A stretch of 64,000 nt of DNA from Anisus vortex (lineage: Eukaryota; Mollusca; Gastropoda; Planorbidae). The notes below the pieces were generated by a model that worked only from the letters and a program-made list of their open reading frames with translations, had not been told where the DNA came from and did not search any database. A program made the position numbers and the translations under genes. The DNA lies in contig OX421494.1 of NCBI GenBank assembly GCA_949126835.1, positions 3,045,201-3,109,200 on the forward strand, in the 5' to 3' direction. Below are positions 38,001-49,162 of this stretch, piece by piece. Numbering within the stretch: position 1 is the stretch's first letter; each line of letters opens with the position of its first letter.

Positions 38001-41000
38001 GATGTTAATGAAGTAGCATAAGACGTTGCATAAAGTAGAATCAGTATTTGAGAAAGAGAAGGTCTGAATTCTAAAAAAGAACATGGTTGATTACGAATCA
38101 ACAGATGAATATGTAAATATTGCAGGTAACCCAACAGAAAGTTTCAAGATCCACTTTTATGTTTCTGCTTTAGACACAGCTGCTTATGCGGTAAAAGAAA
38201 TATTTCCCCATTTAAATTAAGTATCTTGTGTCTTTGGATTTATGTACAACATTCCTGACCTTAAAAACAAGACTACATCAGATGTTAAGTCAATGTGCAA
38301 AAACTTGGAAAAAGCATTAACAATTGAAAAAGATGAAGGTTTGAATGAATACTACATTGCTGCTGTACGTCAGTGTTCTGAACTAAGAGCAATTTCTCAT
38401 CCTCTCCATGACTCAATATCAAACCCTGAAGAAGTCCTAAACTACATTTACCAACAGAATCTTGAAAATGGATTTCCTAAAATTTGTGTAGCCCTTCGTA
38501 TTTTGCTTACGTTGCCACTTTCCGTAGCTAGTTCTGAACGAAGTTTTTCAAAAATTAAGCTAATTAAAATCTATCTGCTTAGTACAATGTGTCAAGAGAG
38601 ATTTGTGGGTCTGGCGACAATTTCAATTTCAATTGAAAGTGAAATAGCAAGACAGTTAGACTCAAAAGTCCTCATACAAGAATTTGCTAAGCAGAAAGCA
38701 AGAAAAGTACCATTACGGTTTTATTCTTTAGGAGTATAAATACTGGTAATAAGTATTTAAAAGTGACTTTTGGACGTAGTTAAGAATATAATAATCCAAT
38801 ATCATACAATATCAAGTAGTCTTTGTGTGTTTTTTAAGGGTTATAAAAACAGAAAAAAATATCTATAATCTAACTGTGAGTTTCTTTTTGTTATTAAGAG
38901 AACTAACTGTTCATAATGCAATTATAAAACCTATAAAACCTATATACCTAATGTAAGACGGTGTATTATGTAACTTTTCTAATAATAATTTAGATTTCTA
39001 ATTATTAATCTATAATGCAAAGCCATTGTTACTTTTTCATTCAACTGTTTTATTTACGATTCGCAGTCATCAATCAAAGATTGTAAAATAAAATTCTTTG
39101 TTGGGCTATAACAATTATTAACATAAACACATTTTCGAATTTTTATACCCGGCAGACCCCGCCAAACTCACTTTCATGGGGGTGCAGAATTAGTTTTCGC
39201 CTAGGCCGCCAAAAACCCTAGAGCCGACCATGAATGTACAGATAAATAAACAGACATGTAAAGCTAGCGGTCCATCTTTTTATAGTCTATAATTTGAGGA
39301 AATCTATAGGTAAAGGTGTTTTTATTTTTCTTGATTTATTCATGTATGATCAAATATTATGTATATAAACATTATAAAAACTTATAATGACAAATAATAC
39401 TATTCTACCTTGAGGCGTGTAAGGTTTGAACCTATACCCAAAGTAAACAGCCGCTTCCGGATCATGCGGCTTGATCATCCGTCGTAGATTCTCCACAATG
39501 ACGTAAGTGTCGTCGTCAGCCTTCAGGAACCAATCAAAATCGTTGCCGTAGAACTTGAAACAGTAGGTGAAGGCCAGGAGCGCCTTGGTGGTTAGATGAG
39601 CGCGGCCTTTCGGCACGTTTAGGCCGATGGTCGGGAAACTAGTGTTGGCCTTGGAACTGACAGGGGCATGGGAGGAAAACAAAATAAAAGTCAAGAAGTT
39701 TTTATGTTAACTGAACATTACAATTAATTTTACTACATCGACAGTAAAATTGTAGAAAATATGTATTTTGAACAGTAACTTTATCTTCCCACTTAAGCCA
39801 TATTCCATTGAGAACGAATTGTTTGAGGCGGGGAATCACGTTTGCTTTTATAGATCTTTATCTGCAAAGTTCTAAATTCCTTACTGCGCGATATATGAGG
39901 CTTTTTTTTTCATGCCCGGTTATATAAAACTCTCTCTATGGGCCTCAAAGCGGCGCAGTGTGAAAACCACCAGTAGTCTACGCTTGTATCAATACCACAC
40001 CGTCCGGCGGGCTAACGCATGCGGGGCAGCCCCTGCTGCGCGTCCGAACTCATTGTACCGCTAATAGGCCCCAAGCTCGGTGGGGAGGAAGCAATGAGCG
40101 CAGCGTTCCCGCCTAAACCCCGCACCGGTACGAGGGTGCCCATAGCCTACCTATTGAATGGGATCTACGCTACGGGGCGATTATGCATGTATACGGGCGA
40201 GCCACCACGACGATAATGATCCGCGGGGGATTTCGCAGCTACACGGCACGCCCAGCCTTCGGCGTGCAATGGGGTCCCTGACATATACGTATAGTCAAAG
40301 TATAATCTCTACAAGCCTATATATTACAAAATGCTACAGAAATAACTGTCCTTAGTATAATTCTTTGTCACGAAATTGCCTTGAAAAAATATATCCATCA
40401 ATTTACAACAAAGCAATTAATCATCTGAAGAACCTAGGTGTCCAATCGTAAAATTCCTTTTTCAGTAGGCTATTATCTGATGAAAAAAATCATATTAAAA
40501 TGTAAAAAATAGAATCACACATGTGGAAACCACGAAATTACGTGGAAACAACGTCTTTTTCCCGTCGATACTACGTGGTGTGCCCGCTGTGATGGAATTG
40601 TAGCCTATGCAGATTAATTGTTTTCGACTTAATCCAGCCATTGGCAAGTGTAGGCATATTCGTATCCTACCTAGGCATTTGTGTACGCATTCATTTCGTA
40701 CACTGGTGGGTAGGCCTACACATTTTGTTTGTCAGGGTCGCATTCCAGTTTTTCGAAATGTTATTAGGAACAGCGCTATAATTATGACTACATAGTCTGA
40801 AGTGCTATCCAAATCACACACACACACATATACACACGTATAATAATGACAAATAAAACAAAACATTATTTTGTTTTATGCTTTAAAAAAAATAAATATT
40901 TAGAAATGTTTTAAATTTTCATTGCCATAACACAAGAACACGCCACTTCTATATCAATTGTGATTCGTTACGTCACTTCCTTGACGACGCCCAAAATGGT

Positions 41001-44000
41001 TATTTACTCATTTTTTTAGTTTTGTTTCTGAAACAAATAACTGCAAACCTCTGACCTTTTCCTCGGTGCATACATTAACCAACAGGGAGGAGGGGGAATA
41101 AATAGGAAATATAATTGAGGTCATAACGAGGGCGTCAACAGACAGCTCCCAGGCCACTATGATGTGTTGTTGTTTTTTATCCCACAATAAATTTAGCCTT
41201 CATGCGACGTCCTGGTGTAATTCTAAAAATAGATATGCACCATGTGACAAAACAATAAGGGGAAAAGGGGAGGGGGGAGAACAGACACGAGCTAAAAATG
41301 AACATAATATCTTCCAGTTGGAGAAATTAGGAATTCAAGGGCAGGCAATCGGATTTTTGTATTTATAATTTATAACACTCCACTCATGTTGAAGGTTATT
41401 GTGCTTGTTTTGTTAGCATAATGTTGTTATTGCTAGATATTTTGAAAAAGGAAATGTTATTAAGAAAATTAAATCTATTATAATACACTTTAAACTAGAT
41501 ATTGTAATAGAACATTTTTCATAGCTTATATATCTAGCCTTATCATATAAATATATATGTAATATAAACTCTTTTCTTAAAATATAATTCAACTGCTAAA
41601 AAACATCAAACTACCCACGGCTTTTTATAAAAGTCTTTCTACATTAATAATTATCATTCTAATATATGGATCGACATTAGAGGAGAAAGCCTAATTTTAT
41701 TAGGCTATTCGGGTTTCTTATCTCTCCTAACTCCTAATGCAGACGCCCCTTCGTATAAATAAGAGTATTGCGTCCTAGGTGATCTCCGTCTAGCCCTGCA
41801 TTTTGATTAATGTTTTAAATGATGTTAAGTTACAGGTTTTCCTGGCTTGTTGAGGCAACCCATTCCATGCCTGAATGCCACTCGAGATAAGACAATATTT
41901 TTTGTCCTTGTGTTTATCTCAGCATTGCAAATGGTTGTTTTTGTGTTGTATTTCTAAATTAGAAAGGAATGCTTTATGTAGTATTTTCTCTTAGCCCTTC
42001 TGTCCTCTAGTGTTTCTAGGTTTAGTGATTTCATTATTGGCGCGACTCTTGTCAGTTGTGAATATTCTCTTGAGCCAAGGAAAGCCGTTTTTGGAACAAT
42101 TGGGTTGGGGGATGAAGCAAGCGGCATAAGAATGGAATGGTGCAGGTTTCGCAAAGCACATTGACCATTCCCCCCCCCCCCCCCCGTCATAGATTTTTGT
42201 TGTCAATGAAAGCGGTATAAATTAAACAGTTAGTGATGTACCCAAAAATGTCAAATAAATCCTAAAGTGTTAATCCATACCTGAAAAATAAGAATTTGTC
42301 ACATCGCTTTGCCCAGGTGTCACGGACAGCCTTAGCCTTGTTGTCAAGGTTGTTCTGTTCTGTCAAAACCCAACAAAGTATTTTGACTATTGGTTCTGTA
42401 AGAAACAAAAATTACAAATAAAAAATTATAAAATTAGTAACAATGCTTAGAATATTTAATCTTTGACTTAGAAAAAAAAAATGTATCTAGTAATATACTT
42501 AAAGATCTAAACACTTTACTTTTCGACTGTGCAAGGAATACATTTCATTAGTTTACCTTTCTTTTCAAATGGTGCTTCGGAAATAAAAGGGGTTGATTGA
42601 GCTAGTAAGAATAAAAAATAAAATAAAATAAATATTTAAAAAAAAATAAAAAAAATTATACATTGTAATCACACAGCGGATTTAAAAAAGGTGTAAATAA
42701 GTAAAGTACCCTTCAAAACTGATCATAAGGCCGGTGAAGCAGTGTTCACCAGTTTCTGTGGCCTCGGCATACGAAGGGATGTGTGTGGCCAGCACAATGC
42801 CCAGCTGCCTTTACTTTACCCCCAACTAATGTCAAATACCCACCAGAGGTGAATAGACTCAGGGACACCCTCAAATCCTGCGAAACAAGTCCTAGTCTCC
42901 ACCGAGATACGAACCCAGGACCTTCGGGATCCCCAGTCGAACGCGCTGCCGCTGGGCTACGGTGTCTCCATATAAAGTTGTTTAGAAAGGGTTTTTAAAA
43001 AACTGGATTGGGACATAATTAGGGTTGCCATCCGTCCCGATATATTGCTACCGTCACCGATATGGACCTTCTTGTCTCGACATCCCGACAAAACCAAATT
43101 TTGTCCCGATTTTGCAAAATACTGTTACGAGCTTGGCTGAAATAGCGCCATCTGTTAGCGCAACATGTTAATGCAGCCTCAGTTAGTTGTATTTATGTCA
43201 ACAAGTTTATGTTGACAAGGTCACAGATGACGTTTTCTGTATCGACAATGCAAGCACCCGCCAAGTGCTAAAATTATGCGGGTGTTTGTTTTCTATCCCC
43301 CCACACAACGCCACTGTGGAAGGAGTACTTTCGCTGATGTCGGCACCCAGTGGACTGGTGAAAGAAATCGACTGCTGCCAGGGACTGTGGAATCAATTTT
43401 ACAGTGCCAGTTTAACTACAAGCTGACTTGCATGGGGTTTTATAAGTACGTAAAAGGGAAAAAAAGACTTGCTAAAAATGGGTGAAAACATCCGAAAAAA
43501 ATGGTGTACTTTTTTACTACAACCCCATCTCAGTGTCCCGACGAGGTCCCAGCTAGATATGGCAACCCTAGCCATAATGCACTGTTTAGAGGTTGATTGT
43601 GAAAAGGTGGAGGAGGGTACTAAAACAGGCTTATTCTAAGCTGGTACACAATTTCGCTCTTAACTAACATCCGCGGCTATAAATATTCGTGCTGACTATC
43701 AAAATGTATTGTTTTCTTAGAATGTGTTGATTCTCCTACCTTTGTCATTGTCTTTTAAAGTCAGAATTGGCCTGGACCAATCAGATGTATAGAAATTTGG
43801 GTTTACTGAAAGAGAAATAGTTATCACATATAATAGAACTGCTGGTCTGGATAGACGGTTACTGGTGGTCCGGCATAGGTTCTCAACGGGGGCGATATCC
43901 TCCCCCGGGGGGCGGTGAGAAGCTTTAGAGGGGGCGATGACATTCCCGGGGGCGATTGGGGGCGGTGACTGGCAAGTGGGCGATACAAACGTACCTGATA

Positions 44001-47000
44001 TATTTTAACACCTCAGCTATTTGAATGAATTATTTGTTTGAGGATGAAATGTGATGTAAACGAAAGTGCTGCTAAATATCTGATATCCTCCAACAGTATG
44101 CCTACATATTATTATATTAATAAGAAAGAGGAATCGCAATGACTTTTCGATGAAGTAAGGGATAGTATTTGGCAAGTATGTGTGCGGCCGGCTGGTCCTG
44201 TGGTTGGTTCACCGGACTGTCAACCATGTTGACCGATCACTGTCGCCCTAACATCTGCTAATATTAATGATAGTTTGATCTCAGTTTAACCGAGATGTCC
44301 TTAATGTGTTTTAAATCATCTGAAATAAGATAAAAGTATTGTAAAGTGGTATAGATAAGCAGTAAATATGCAAACTGGGTAGTTATTGTAGTGTTTAAAA
44401 AAATACATAAAAATTCTTTAGTCATATAATATTTAGATAATTTTCAAATACTTTTTACAGTTTTATCATTTCAAGATTATAAAGTGTAAGCCATTTATTT
44501 TTTATAAAAGAAAAAATAACAGAAATATTAGCTCAAATAGAACGGGCTAATTATCTCCCTTTAACTAAAACATGTTTCCACATTTTATTCAATAGTGATG
44601 CCGAAACAAGTTCTGTTTTGTAATATAACAGATTTTACTGATTATTAGACCTAAGGCTTTTGCAATCAAAATTGAAACAAAAATAGACAAATTGCTAGTA
44701 ACACACCAGGCAAACGATTCACATTAATATTGATTTATTTAAACCTTTTGTTAAGGCAATTTTTTGATCTATTAATTCTTACAATATGTTTCCTTTTCAG
44801 TTGTTTTAAAGATAATTAATCACACAAAAAGTGTAGTTCCCCTTAAATAATTGCGGAAACTATAGTCCAGATGGGCGGAAAGGTGGGGGTGTGGGCGCTA
44901 AAAGAAATTGGAGTGGGGGGGGGGGCGGTGTGCGGAAAAAAGTTGTAAAAAGGGGCGGTGAGCCGAAAAAGGTTGAGAACCTATGGGATAGTCGGTTACT
45001 GGTGGTCCGGATAGACGGGTACTGGTGGTCCGGATAGACGGTTACTGGTGGTCCGGATAGACGGTTACAGGTGGTCCGGATAGACGGTTACTGGTGGTCC
45101 GGATAGACGGTTACTGGTGGTCCGGATAGACGGTTACTGGTGGTCCGGATAGACGGTTACTGGTGGTCCGGATAGACGGTTACTGGTGGTCCGGATAGAC
45201 GGTTACTGGTGGTCCGGATAGACGGTTACAGGTAATCCGGATAGACGGTTACTGGTGGTCCGGATAGACGGTTACAGGTGGTCCGGATAGACGGTTACTG
45301 GTGGTCCGGATAGACGGTTACAGGTGTGAATTACATAAAATAGTAGGCCTATTGACATTTTTCTATTGGGTGTTTTATTATTTCCTGCATTTCTAATTCT
45401 TGGCTGATAGCTACTAGGAATCTATCGTATGATTTTTTACTAGTGGTTGTGCCCGTCAAAAAGACGGAAGAACAAATGAGTACAATGGGTTTTGTTAAAA
45501 GAGAAGAAAAAAACGAATCTTTCGGTATTTAGTTTTTATTCTTTTATTTTTATTGTTTACGATCTTCTGGACCTGGAACATGCATAACAATTGTTGTTGT
45601 CAAGCTTGTGGTATTTTTGTGGTATGGCGTGTGATATCATTCTGAAATGGCGCTCAGTTTAGAACCTTAGTATACGGTGATTACTAATAAGTCCACGTTT
45701 ATATAATAAACATTTCTTTTGGAGGACGTTTCCAATTTATACATTTAATTTTTGTGCCGATCGGTCAAACGTCAAAAGGCCTATGAGCCTACAGCGTACA
45801 AACATATGAATATGTATGTATATGATGATTATTTATCACTCGCTTAATAATCAATGTGGTGATCATTTAGTGACAGGGGTTGGCAAACTACTAGTAATCG
45901 TGTGCCAAAGTGGGATTTCTAATTCATTCAGGGTGCCAACAACATTAAAAGTCACATTGAACCAACATAATTTTTTTGTTCGAGGAGAAACTTGCATCGC
46001 CTTTTGTGCGTCTTCCACATGCTATTGAAAATGTCTGGCACGCGTGCTATCGATTGCCGAACCCTGATTTAGTGTGTCCATCAACACTCTATATTTTTTC
46101 TTTACTAATCATGCAAGCTATAGATCTAGAAAAGATGGACTAGACTGTTTACTAATCATGCAAGCTATAGATCTAGAAAAGATGGACTAGACTATTTACT
46201 AATCATGCAAGCTATAGATCTAGACAAGATGAACTAGACTACTAATCATGCCAGCTATAGATCTAGAAAAGATGGACTAGACTGTTTACTAATCATGCAA
46301 GCTATAGATCTAGAAAAGATGGACTAGACTGTTTACTAATCATGCAAGCTATAGATCTAGAAAACATGGACTAGACTGTTTACTAATCATGCAAGCTATT
46401 GATCTAGAAAAGATGGACTAGACTGTTTACTAATGCGCGGGGCATTCTGTTGTCTGTTTAAGAGCTTGTTCACTATAATAATAAACTCAAGCTACTCGAT
46501 GTATTTTCAAAGATGAACTTAATGCTTGAACCAAGGACTACTGTACAATCAAAGACTATAATAAGATGGACCGCTTGCTTTAATATTTCTTCTATTTGTT
46601 GAGTCGAATAACTTCTTTTCAGAATTCCCGATTATTGTTTGCATTGTACAGTTTCGTTTTTTTTACATCGCTATAAGTTTCACAATTAAAAATTAAGATT
46701 AGGACAGCTTTATTGGCTGCGCACGGAAAAAAGAAAACATGAGCTCTAAAAATAGAGCCAGCGGTTCATCTTATTAAAGCCTTTGCTAAAACGAAAGGTT
46801 ACAATTTTTAGTTACAAACAATAACAATAATGTTATCTATTCCGACTGACCTGTTTTGACAACGTACCATAACGAGAACCAAATCGTCACGTAGACGAAA
46901 CCAATGGCGAGGGCTACAATAGAGAGAGGTGTCGAGTGCTGTATCCATCGTATCATCCTGCTGCATATCTGTACAATAATTTAGCTACAGATGTTTTCTA

Positions 47001-47248
47001 ATGACGAGTAACAAAACAGTAGCTACCATCGAAAATATAATATGTACTTTTTTCTTGATAAATCTTGCTATAAGTCACAATCAGTTTAACAATTTTATTC
47101 CTCAGTTTAGAAAGAAAATAAATCCATTCTAAGTTCCGGCTCGGTCGTCTGCAGCGATCACATTATCAAATGTTCCTTGTGCAGGTTATAAAGTTATATG
47201 ATATCAGCCGTATCAACTTACCTGGAACTCGGCGTATAGCCTAATCAT
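34928..47248 (-). CDS. C1GALT1: Core 1 beta-1,3-galactosyltransferase (T-synthase, glycoprotein-GalNAc 3-beta-galactosyltransferase 1-like), nine coding exons
   Basis: Coding exons in transcript order: 47248-47222, 46968-46851, 43805-43740, 42601-42557, 42395-42281, 39656-39409, 37254-37158, 36020-35846, 35026-34928. Every intron is GT-AG and all phases join without a stop, giving 329 aa. The enzyme adds galactose in beta-1,3 linkage to GalNAc on Ser/Thr to make the core 1 (T) O-glycan in the Golgi. Supporting features: a short cytoplasmic N-terminus and one signal-anchor segment about 20-46 (type II topology); ILCW at 91-94 opening the catalytic domain; the metal and UDP-sugar binding D171-D172-D173 within WFLKADDDTY; YMSGGAGY after the sixth exon; the EDL/GRC segment near 242; and the C-terminal CC pair at 301-302 followed by FHY. 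It is somewhat shorter than the human enzyme, mostly at both ends. A possible poly(A) signal on this strand lies at 34611-34616. Several introns are full of transposons. Confidence 0.93.
35846..36020 (-). CDS. C1GALT1: C1GALT1 coding exon 8
   Basis: Acceptor TCTATTACCAG, donor TTCGG|GTAAGA. Encodes SVEDLDIGRCLHSVGV and then KERFHPLSMDAYF. The EDL and GRC residues are part of the acceptor-side active region in related enzymes. Confidence 0.92.
36690..36838 (+). repeat. SINE family A, 3' half
   Basis: Starts at GGGTACCTGACATTAGTTGG and runs to ACGGTACGTTACTTAC. It lies in the C1GALT1 intron between exons 8 and 7. Confidence 0.85.
37158..37254 (-). CDS. C1GALT1: C1GALT1 coding exon 7
   Basis: Acceptor ATTTTGTAG, donor TCTG|GTAAGT. 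Encodes GYMSGGAGYLLSRESLRRLV, the loop after the DDD core that is strongly conserved in T-synthases. Confidence 0.92.
37303..39232 (+). mobile_element. hAT DNA transposon remnant (ZMYM1-like transposase) in a C1GALT1 intron
   Basis: 1.93 kb element. The left end is CAGGGCCGGCTC and the right end read inward is CATGGTCGGCTC. A second terminal motif GCCTAGG lies near each end. Flanking 8-mers AATGGAAA and AATGTACA match at six of eight bases. It sits in the intron between C1GALT1 exons 7 and 6, on the opposite strand. Confidence 0.8.
37721..38739 (+). pseudogene. Decayed hAT transposase, ZMYM1-like
   Basis: Two open stretches survive. 37721-37969 reads LGLLKNISDFEFIAALVTWH, then DITSKILQEN, matching the middle part of ZMYM1-like hAT proteins. 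38242-38739 holds the C-terminal dimerisation region, with ICVALRILLTLPLSVASSER and the SERSFSKIKLIK motif. The N-terminal zinc finger and the catalytic middle are shifted or lost, so no active enzyme is expected. Confidence 0.78.
39263..39300 (-). repeat. Family F solo end
   Basis: GCTAGCGGTCCATCTTTTTA, then TAGTCTA, matches the terminal arm of family F in reverse. Confidence 0.45.
39409..39656 (-). CDS. C1GALT1: C1GALT1 coding exon 6 (DDD motif)
   Basis: Largest exon (248 nt). It contains WFLKADDDTYVIVENLR and YFGYRFKPYTPQG. The three aspartates provide the metal-dependent nucleotide-sugar site of this glycosyltransferase family. Donor CAAG|GTAGAA. Confidence 0.95.
39940..40290. other. GC-rich island in a C1GALT1 intron, unidentified
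   Basis: Markedly GC-rich against AT-rich flanks, with sharp edges. Contains GCGGGGCAGCCCCTGCTGCG and CCGCACCGGTACGAGGGTGC. No frame shows a known domain; short + frames (40019-40216, 40158-40355) overlap. Could be an insertion of an unrecognised element or an RNA-derived copy. Confidence 0.4.
41745..42070 (-). repeat. Repeat family B, longer copy
   Basis: Reverse of the family: GCAGACGCCCCTTCGTATAA to AACCCATTCCATGCC, extended with CCTCTAGTGTTTCTAGGTT near 42005. It lies in the C1GALT1 intron between exons 6 and 5. Confidence 0.62.
42281..42395 (-). CDS. C1GALT1: C1GALT1 coding exon 5 (start of catalytic domain)
   Basis: Encodes the conserved ILCWVLT block, followed by AVRDTWAKRCD, the first hallmark of the family after the stem. 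Acceptor TTTCTTACAG, donor TTCAG|GTATGG. Confidence 0.92.
42557..42601 (-). CDS. C1GALT1: C1GALT1 coding exon 4 (stem, 45 nt)
   Basis: Small exon between acceptor TCTTACTAG and donor AAAG|GTAAAC, phase 1 on both sides. It could be skipped without changing frame, so alternative splicing of the stem is possible. Confidence 0.65.
42695..42968 (-). repeat. SINE family A
   Basis: Complete copy in reverse, from AGTAAAGTACCCTTC to GAACGCGCTGCCGCTGGG. It lies in the C1GALT1 intron between exons 4 and 3. Confidence 0.86.
43020..43570 (+). mobile_element. Internally deleted hAT element with transposase C-terminus, 551 bp
   Basis: Inverted ends TAGGGTTGCCAT and ATGGCAACCCTA. Flanking 8-mers GACATAAT and GCCATAAT match at seven of eight. 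Inside is a frameshifted hAT C-terminal domain: FSIPPHNATVEGVLSLMSA, then after a shift QWTGERNRLLPGTVESILQC and FYKYVKGKKRL. It lies in the C1GALT1 intron between exons 4 and 3. Confidence 0.82.
43740..43805 (-). CDS. C1GALT1: C1GALT1 coding exon 3 (stem)
   Basis: 66 nt between acceptor CTCTTTCAG and donor AAAG|GTAGGA. It keeps frame with both neighbours. It encodes part of the poorly conserved lumenal stem, so support comes from splice sites and phase rather than similarity. Confidence 0.7.
43874..44985 (-). mobile_element. Family D TIR element, second copy, inverted, in a C1GALT1 intron
   Basis: Ends CATAGGTTCTCAAC and GTTGAGAACCTATG. The body is the reverse complement of 32301-33399. It lies inside a 23-bp minisatellite, with one and a half units on the left and about fifteen on the right, so no separate target duplication can be read. 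Confidence 0.85.
44988..45328. repeat. 23-bp minisatellite, about 15 copies
   Basis: Unit CGGTTACTGGTGGTCCGGAT, then AGA. One and a half further units lie at 43839-43873, left of the inserted family D element. Confidence 0.94.
45874..46066 (+). mobile_element. hAT MITE family E in a C1GALT1 intron
   Basis: Ends CAGGGGTTGGCAAAC and GATTGCCGAACCCTG. The direct repeat ATTTAGTG flanks it, with one base of ambiguity at the left edge. Same internal words as the other family E copies. Confidence 0.85.
46093..46432. repeat. 47-bp minisatellite, about 7 copies
   Basis: Unit TTTACTAATCATGCAAGCTA, then TAGATCTAGAAAAGATGGAC and TAGACTG. In the first large C1GALT1 intron. Confidence 0.93.
46549..46784. 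mobile_element. Family F MITE with palindromic ends, in a C1GALT1 intron
   Basis: The left end AGACTATAATAAGATGGACC and the right end read inward AGGCTTTAATAAGATGAACC are inverted repeats. Related single arms occur at 8935, 9050, 13668 and 39263. Confidence 0.65.
46851..46968 (-). CDS. C1GALT1: C1GALT1 coding exon 2 (signal anchor)
   Basis: Acceptor TTGTACAG, donor CAG|GTCAGT. Encodes the hydrophobic type II membrane anchor, from about residue 20 to 46. Confidence 0.85.
47222..47248 (-). CDS. C1GALT1: C1GALT1 coding exon 1 (nine codons, start ATG)
   Basis: ATG at 47248-47246 followed by eight codons and a strong donor CCAG|GTAAGT. It joins in phase 0 to the next exon, adding nine residues plus four more ahead of the internal Met at 46956. 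Translation could instead begin at that internal Met, which would give 316 aa. Confidence 0.65.
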
Positions 47249-47799
47249 TTGGGGAAAGTTATCCGATTCGCTTGCGCATGACTTTCCAAAGTTCTCCTTT
47301 TTCGAGAAAGCAATAATTCACGTTGACTGTCACAGGCAATGAATTATATGCTTCAGCTGACCTAGATAAGCTTTAGCAATAATACAATACTTTCTCGGTT
47401 ATATATTACAGTTAGATTTGTTTAGTGAATATATTAACACTACAGAAAAAACACAAGTTGCTGAAAATGTTCTTTACAAAGTCTGAAGTCTTTTTTGCAA
47501 AGAGCGTCATCACACAACTTTGTATCAGTAAACTAAACTGGTAGCCAATTCCTATATAGTTTCTCACTATTGTGTAGTTTGGATGATATAACATAAAACG
47601 TTTCGTTTTACGCATGTCAGAGTGTCTTATTGCCACGCCTGTACGTGACAAGAAATATAATTTCGTTTTATTTTTCGTTTGCGTTTAATGTTTTTGTTTC
47701 GAGTTGCAAGTGACAACTTTAACAACAACAACAAAAAGAAACAGTTGTTTAAAAAAAAAAAGGATTATCTTAATGTACCTTGTTTGTGCAGTATATACA

Positions 47800-47940
47800 G
47801 AGAGAGGGAGAGAGAGAGAGAGAGAGAGGTAGAGATAGAGAGTGAGGGAGATAGTGAGAGGGAGAGAGATCGAAATAGAAAGAGAGAAAGAGAGAGACAA
47901 AAAGAGAGAGATAGAGAGGGAGAGAGAGCAAAAAGAATGA
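47800..47940. repeat. GA-rich simple repeat
   Basis: GAGAGAGAGAGAGAGAGAGG-type purine tract; the open frames across it are artefacts. Upstream of the C1GALT1 start. Confidence 0.9.
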
Positions 47941-47999
47941 GATAAGGCTGATATGTGAAGACAAAGACTCTACCACTGTACTGTACTATTATCTATGTT

Positions 48000-48190
48000 G
48001 AGGGTTTCAAACTTAAGGCCCGTGGGCCGCATCAAACCCGGCGGCGTCTAATTATAAGACCCTCCTTTGAAACAGTTTCAACCACTGCTACTTTCAGACT
48101 TACTAATATAAAAATATGTTCAGTATTGGGGAATAAGCCCTCCCATACAGAGGTGCTGTGGCTAAATCTAGGAAAAGGTTCTCATTAAAG
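48000..48190 (+). pseudogene. Possible hAT end plus transposase scrap
   Basis: GTTTCAAACTTAAGGCCCGT, then GGGCCGC, resembles hAT ends of the GGCCCGCGGGCC type. About 130 bp later the reading HTEVLWLNLGKGSH resembles the HTEVRWLSRGKVL block of GTF2IRD2/ZBED5-type transposases. Short and without the other end. Confidence 0.35.
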
Positions 48191-49162
48191 TTTCACACTT
48201 TCTCAATGGAATATACCAACCAGTTCATGGACCAGCAAACAGAACTGTAAGCCTTTACATAATTAGTGGAATGAAGCGTAATGGCGCGCTGAAGACCTAA
48301 TAAACAACTGTTCAGGGATCGCTAATCATTCATTTCATTTCTAAAAATCCATTAATATTTAAACATTTTTTTTTTGTTTACTGTTCATTGAATATTAGTT
48401 CAGATCAGTCCGTGATCTCAAATGTGATGTAAGTCCTGACCATTCCGTCCACCAGTTCAACTGATTCTGACGACCTTCGTGTTTATAGCCATCGTTGTAA
48501 CTATGTTATGGCTCTAGAAAAGTGTAAAACCATCTGTATTCTCCCCACGTGTCCAGATGTGAATGTGAACAATCAATTGTAAAATAGTGAATGGACGTTA
48601 TATTTGTATTGACCAAATGAAATGAAAGCTTACACTGCAGTAAATAAACACACTATACAATAGTATTTGGTTTATTTTTTTCGTTCAATGTAATGTTCTA
48701 GAACTAGTTAACACAATAACGATGGCTCGATGCTTCAATTGTAACGGTTTTTTCCTTTTCCTGCGGTCTGCTTGACGTCATCGTTACTGTCCTCATTATT
48801 ATCTCTCTTCCAATTTTTTTATTTATTTACGCTTTACCTTGAAGGTGTAATGTCTTGGGATGAATTGTTCTTTTTCTCTATAACGGGGCTTTTCGTTTCT
48901 CTCAAGGAAAAAAAAAAAACCACGCCCTTTTCTTGATTGAGTTGTACTGAAAGCGTGCACGTCACTCATTACGTCACTGAACACGTCAATGGAAAGTGTG
49001 TGACACTCGAGATATGTTTCCAAATTCTGCGCAGCACACCTCTGATGTTGAAGGCTCGTGCGAAGTGCCTGAGAGTAGAAAGTTGCTTCCTCTACATAGG
49101 ATCAGGCCTTCATGTCTAAAGAACATAACTTCAAAAGACTAGAACTTAACTTCGTGTGCATG

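Noticed and set aside
38242..38739. Host-domesticated ZMYM1-like gene
   Set aside because: Terminal inverted repeats flank it, and the reading frame is broken with the N-terminal and catalytic parts lost; a decayed transposon is simpler.
47679..47945. 88-codon Arg/Glu-rich frame
   Set aside because: Translation of a GA-rich simple repeat.
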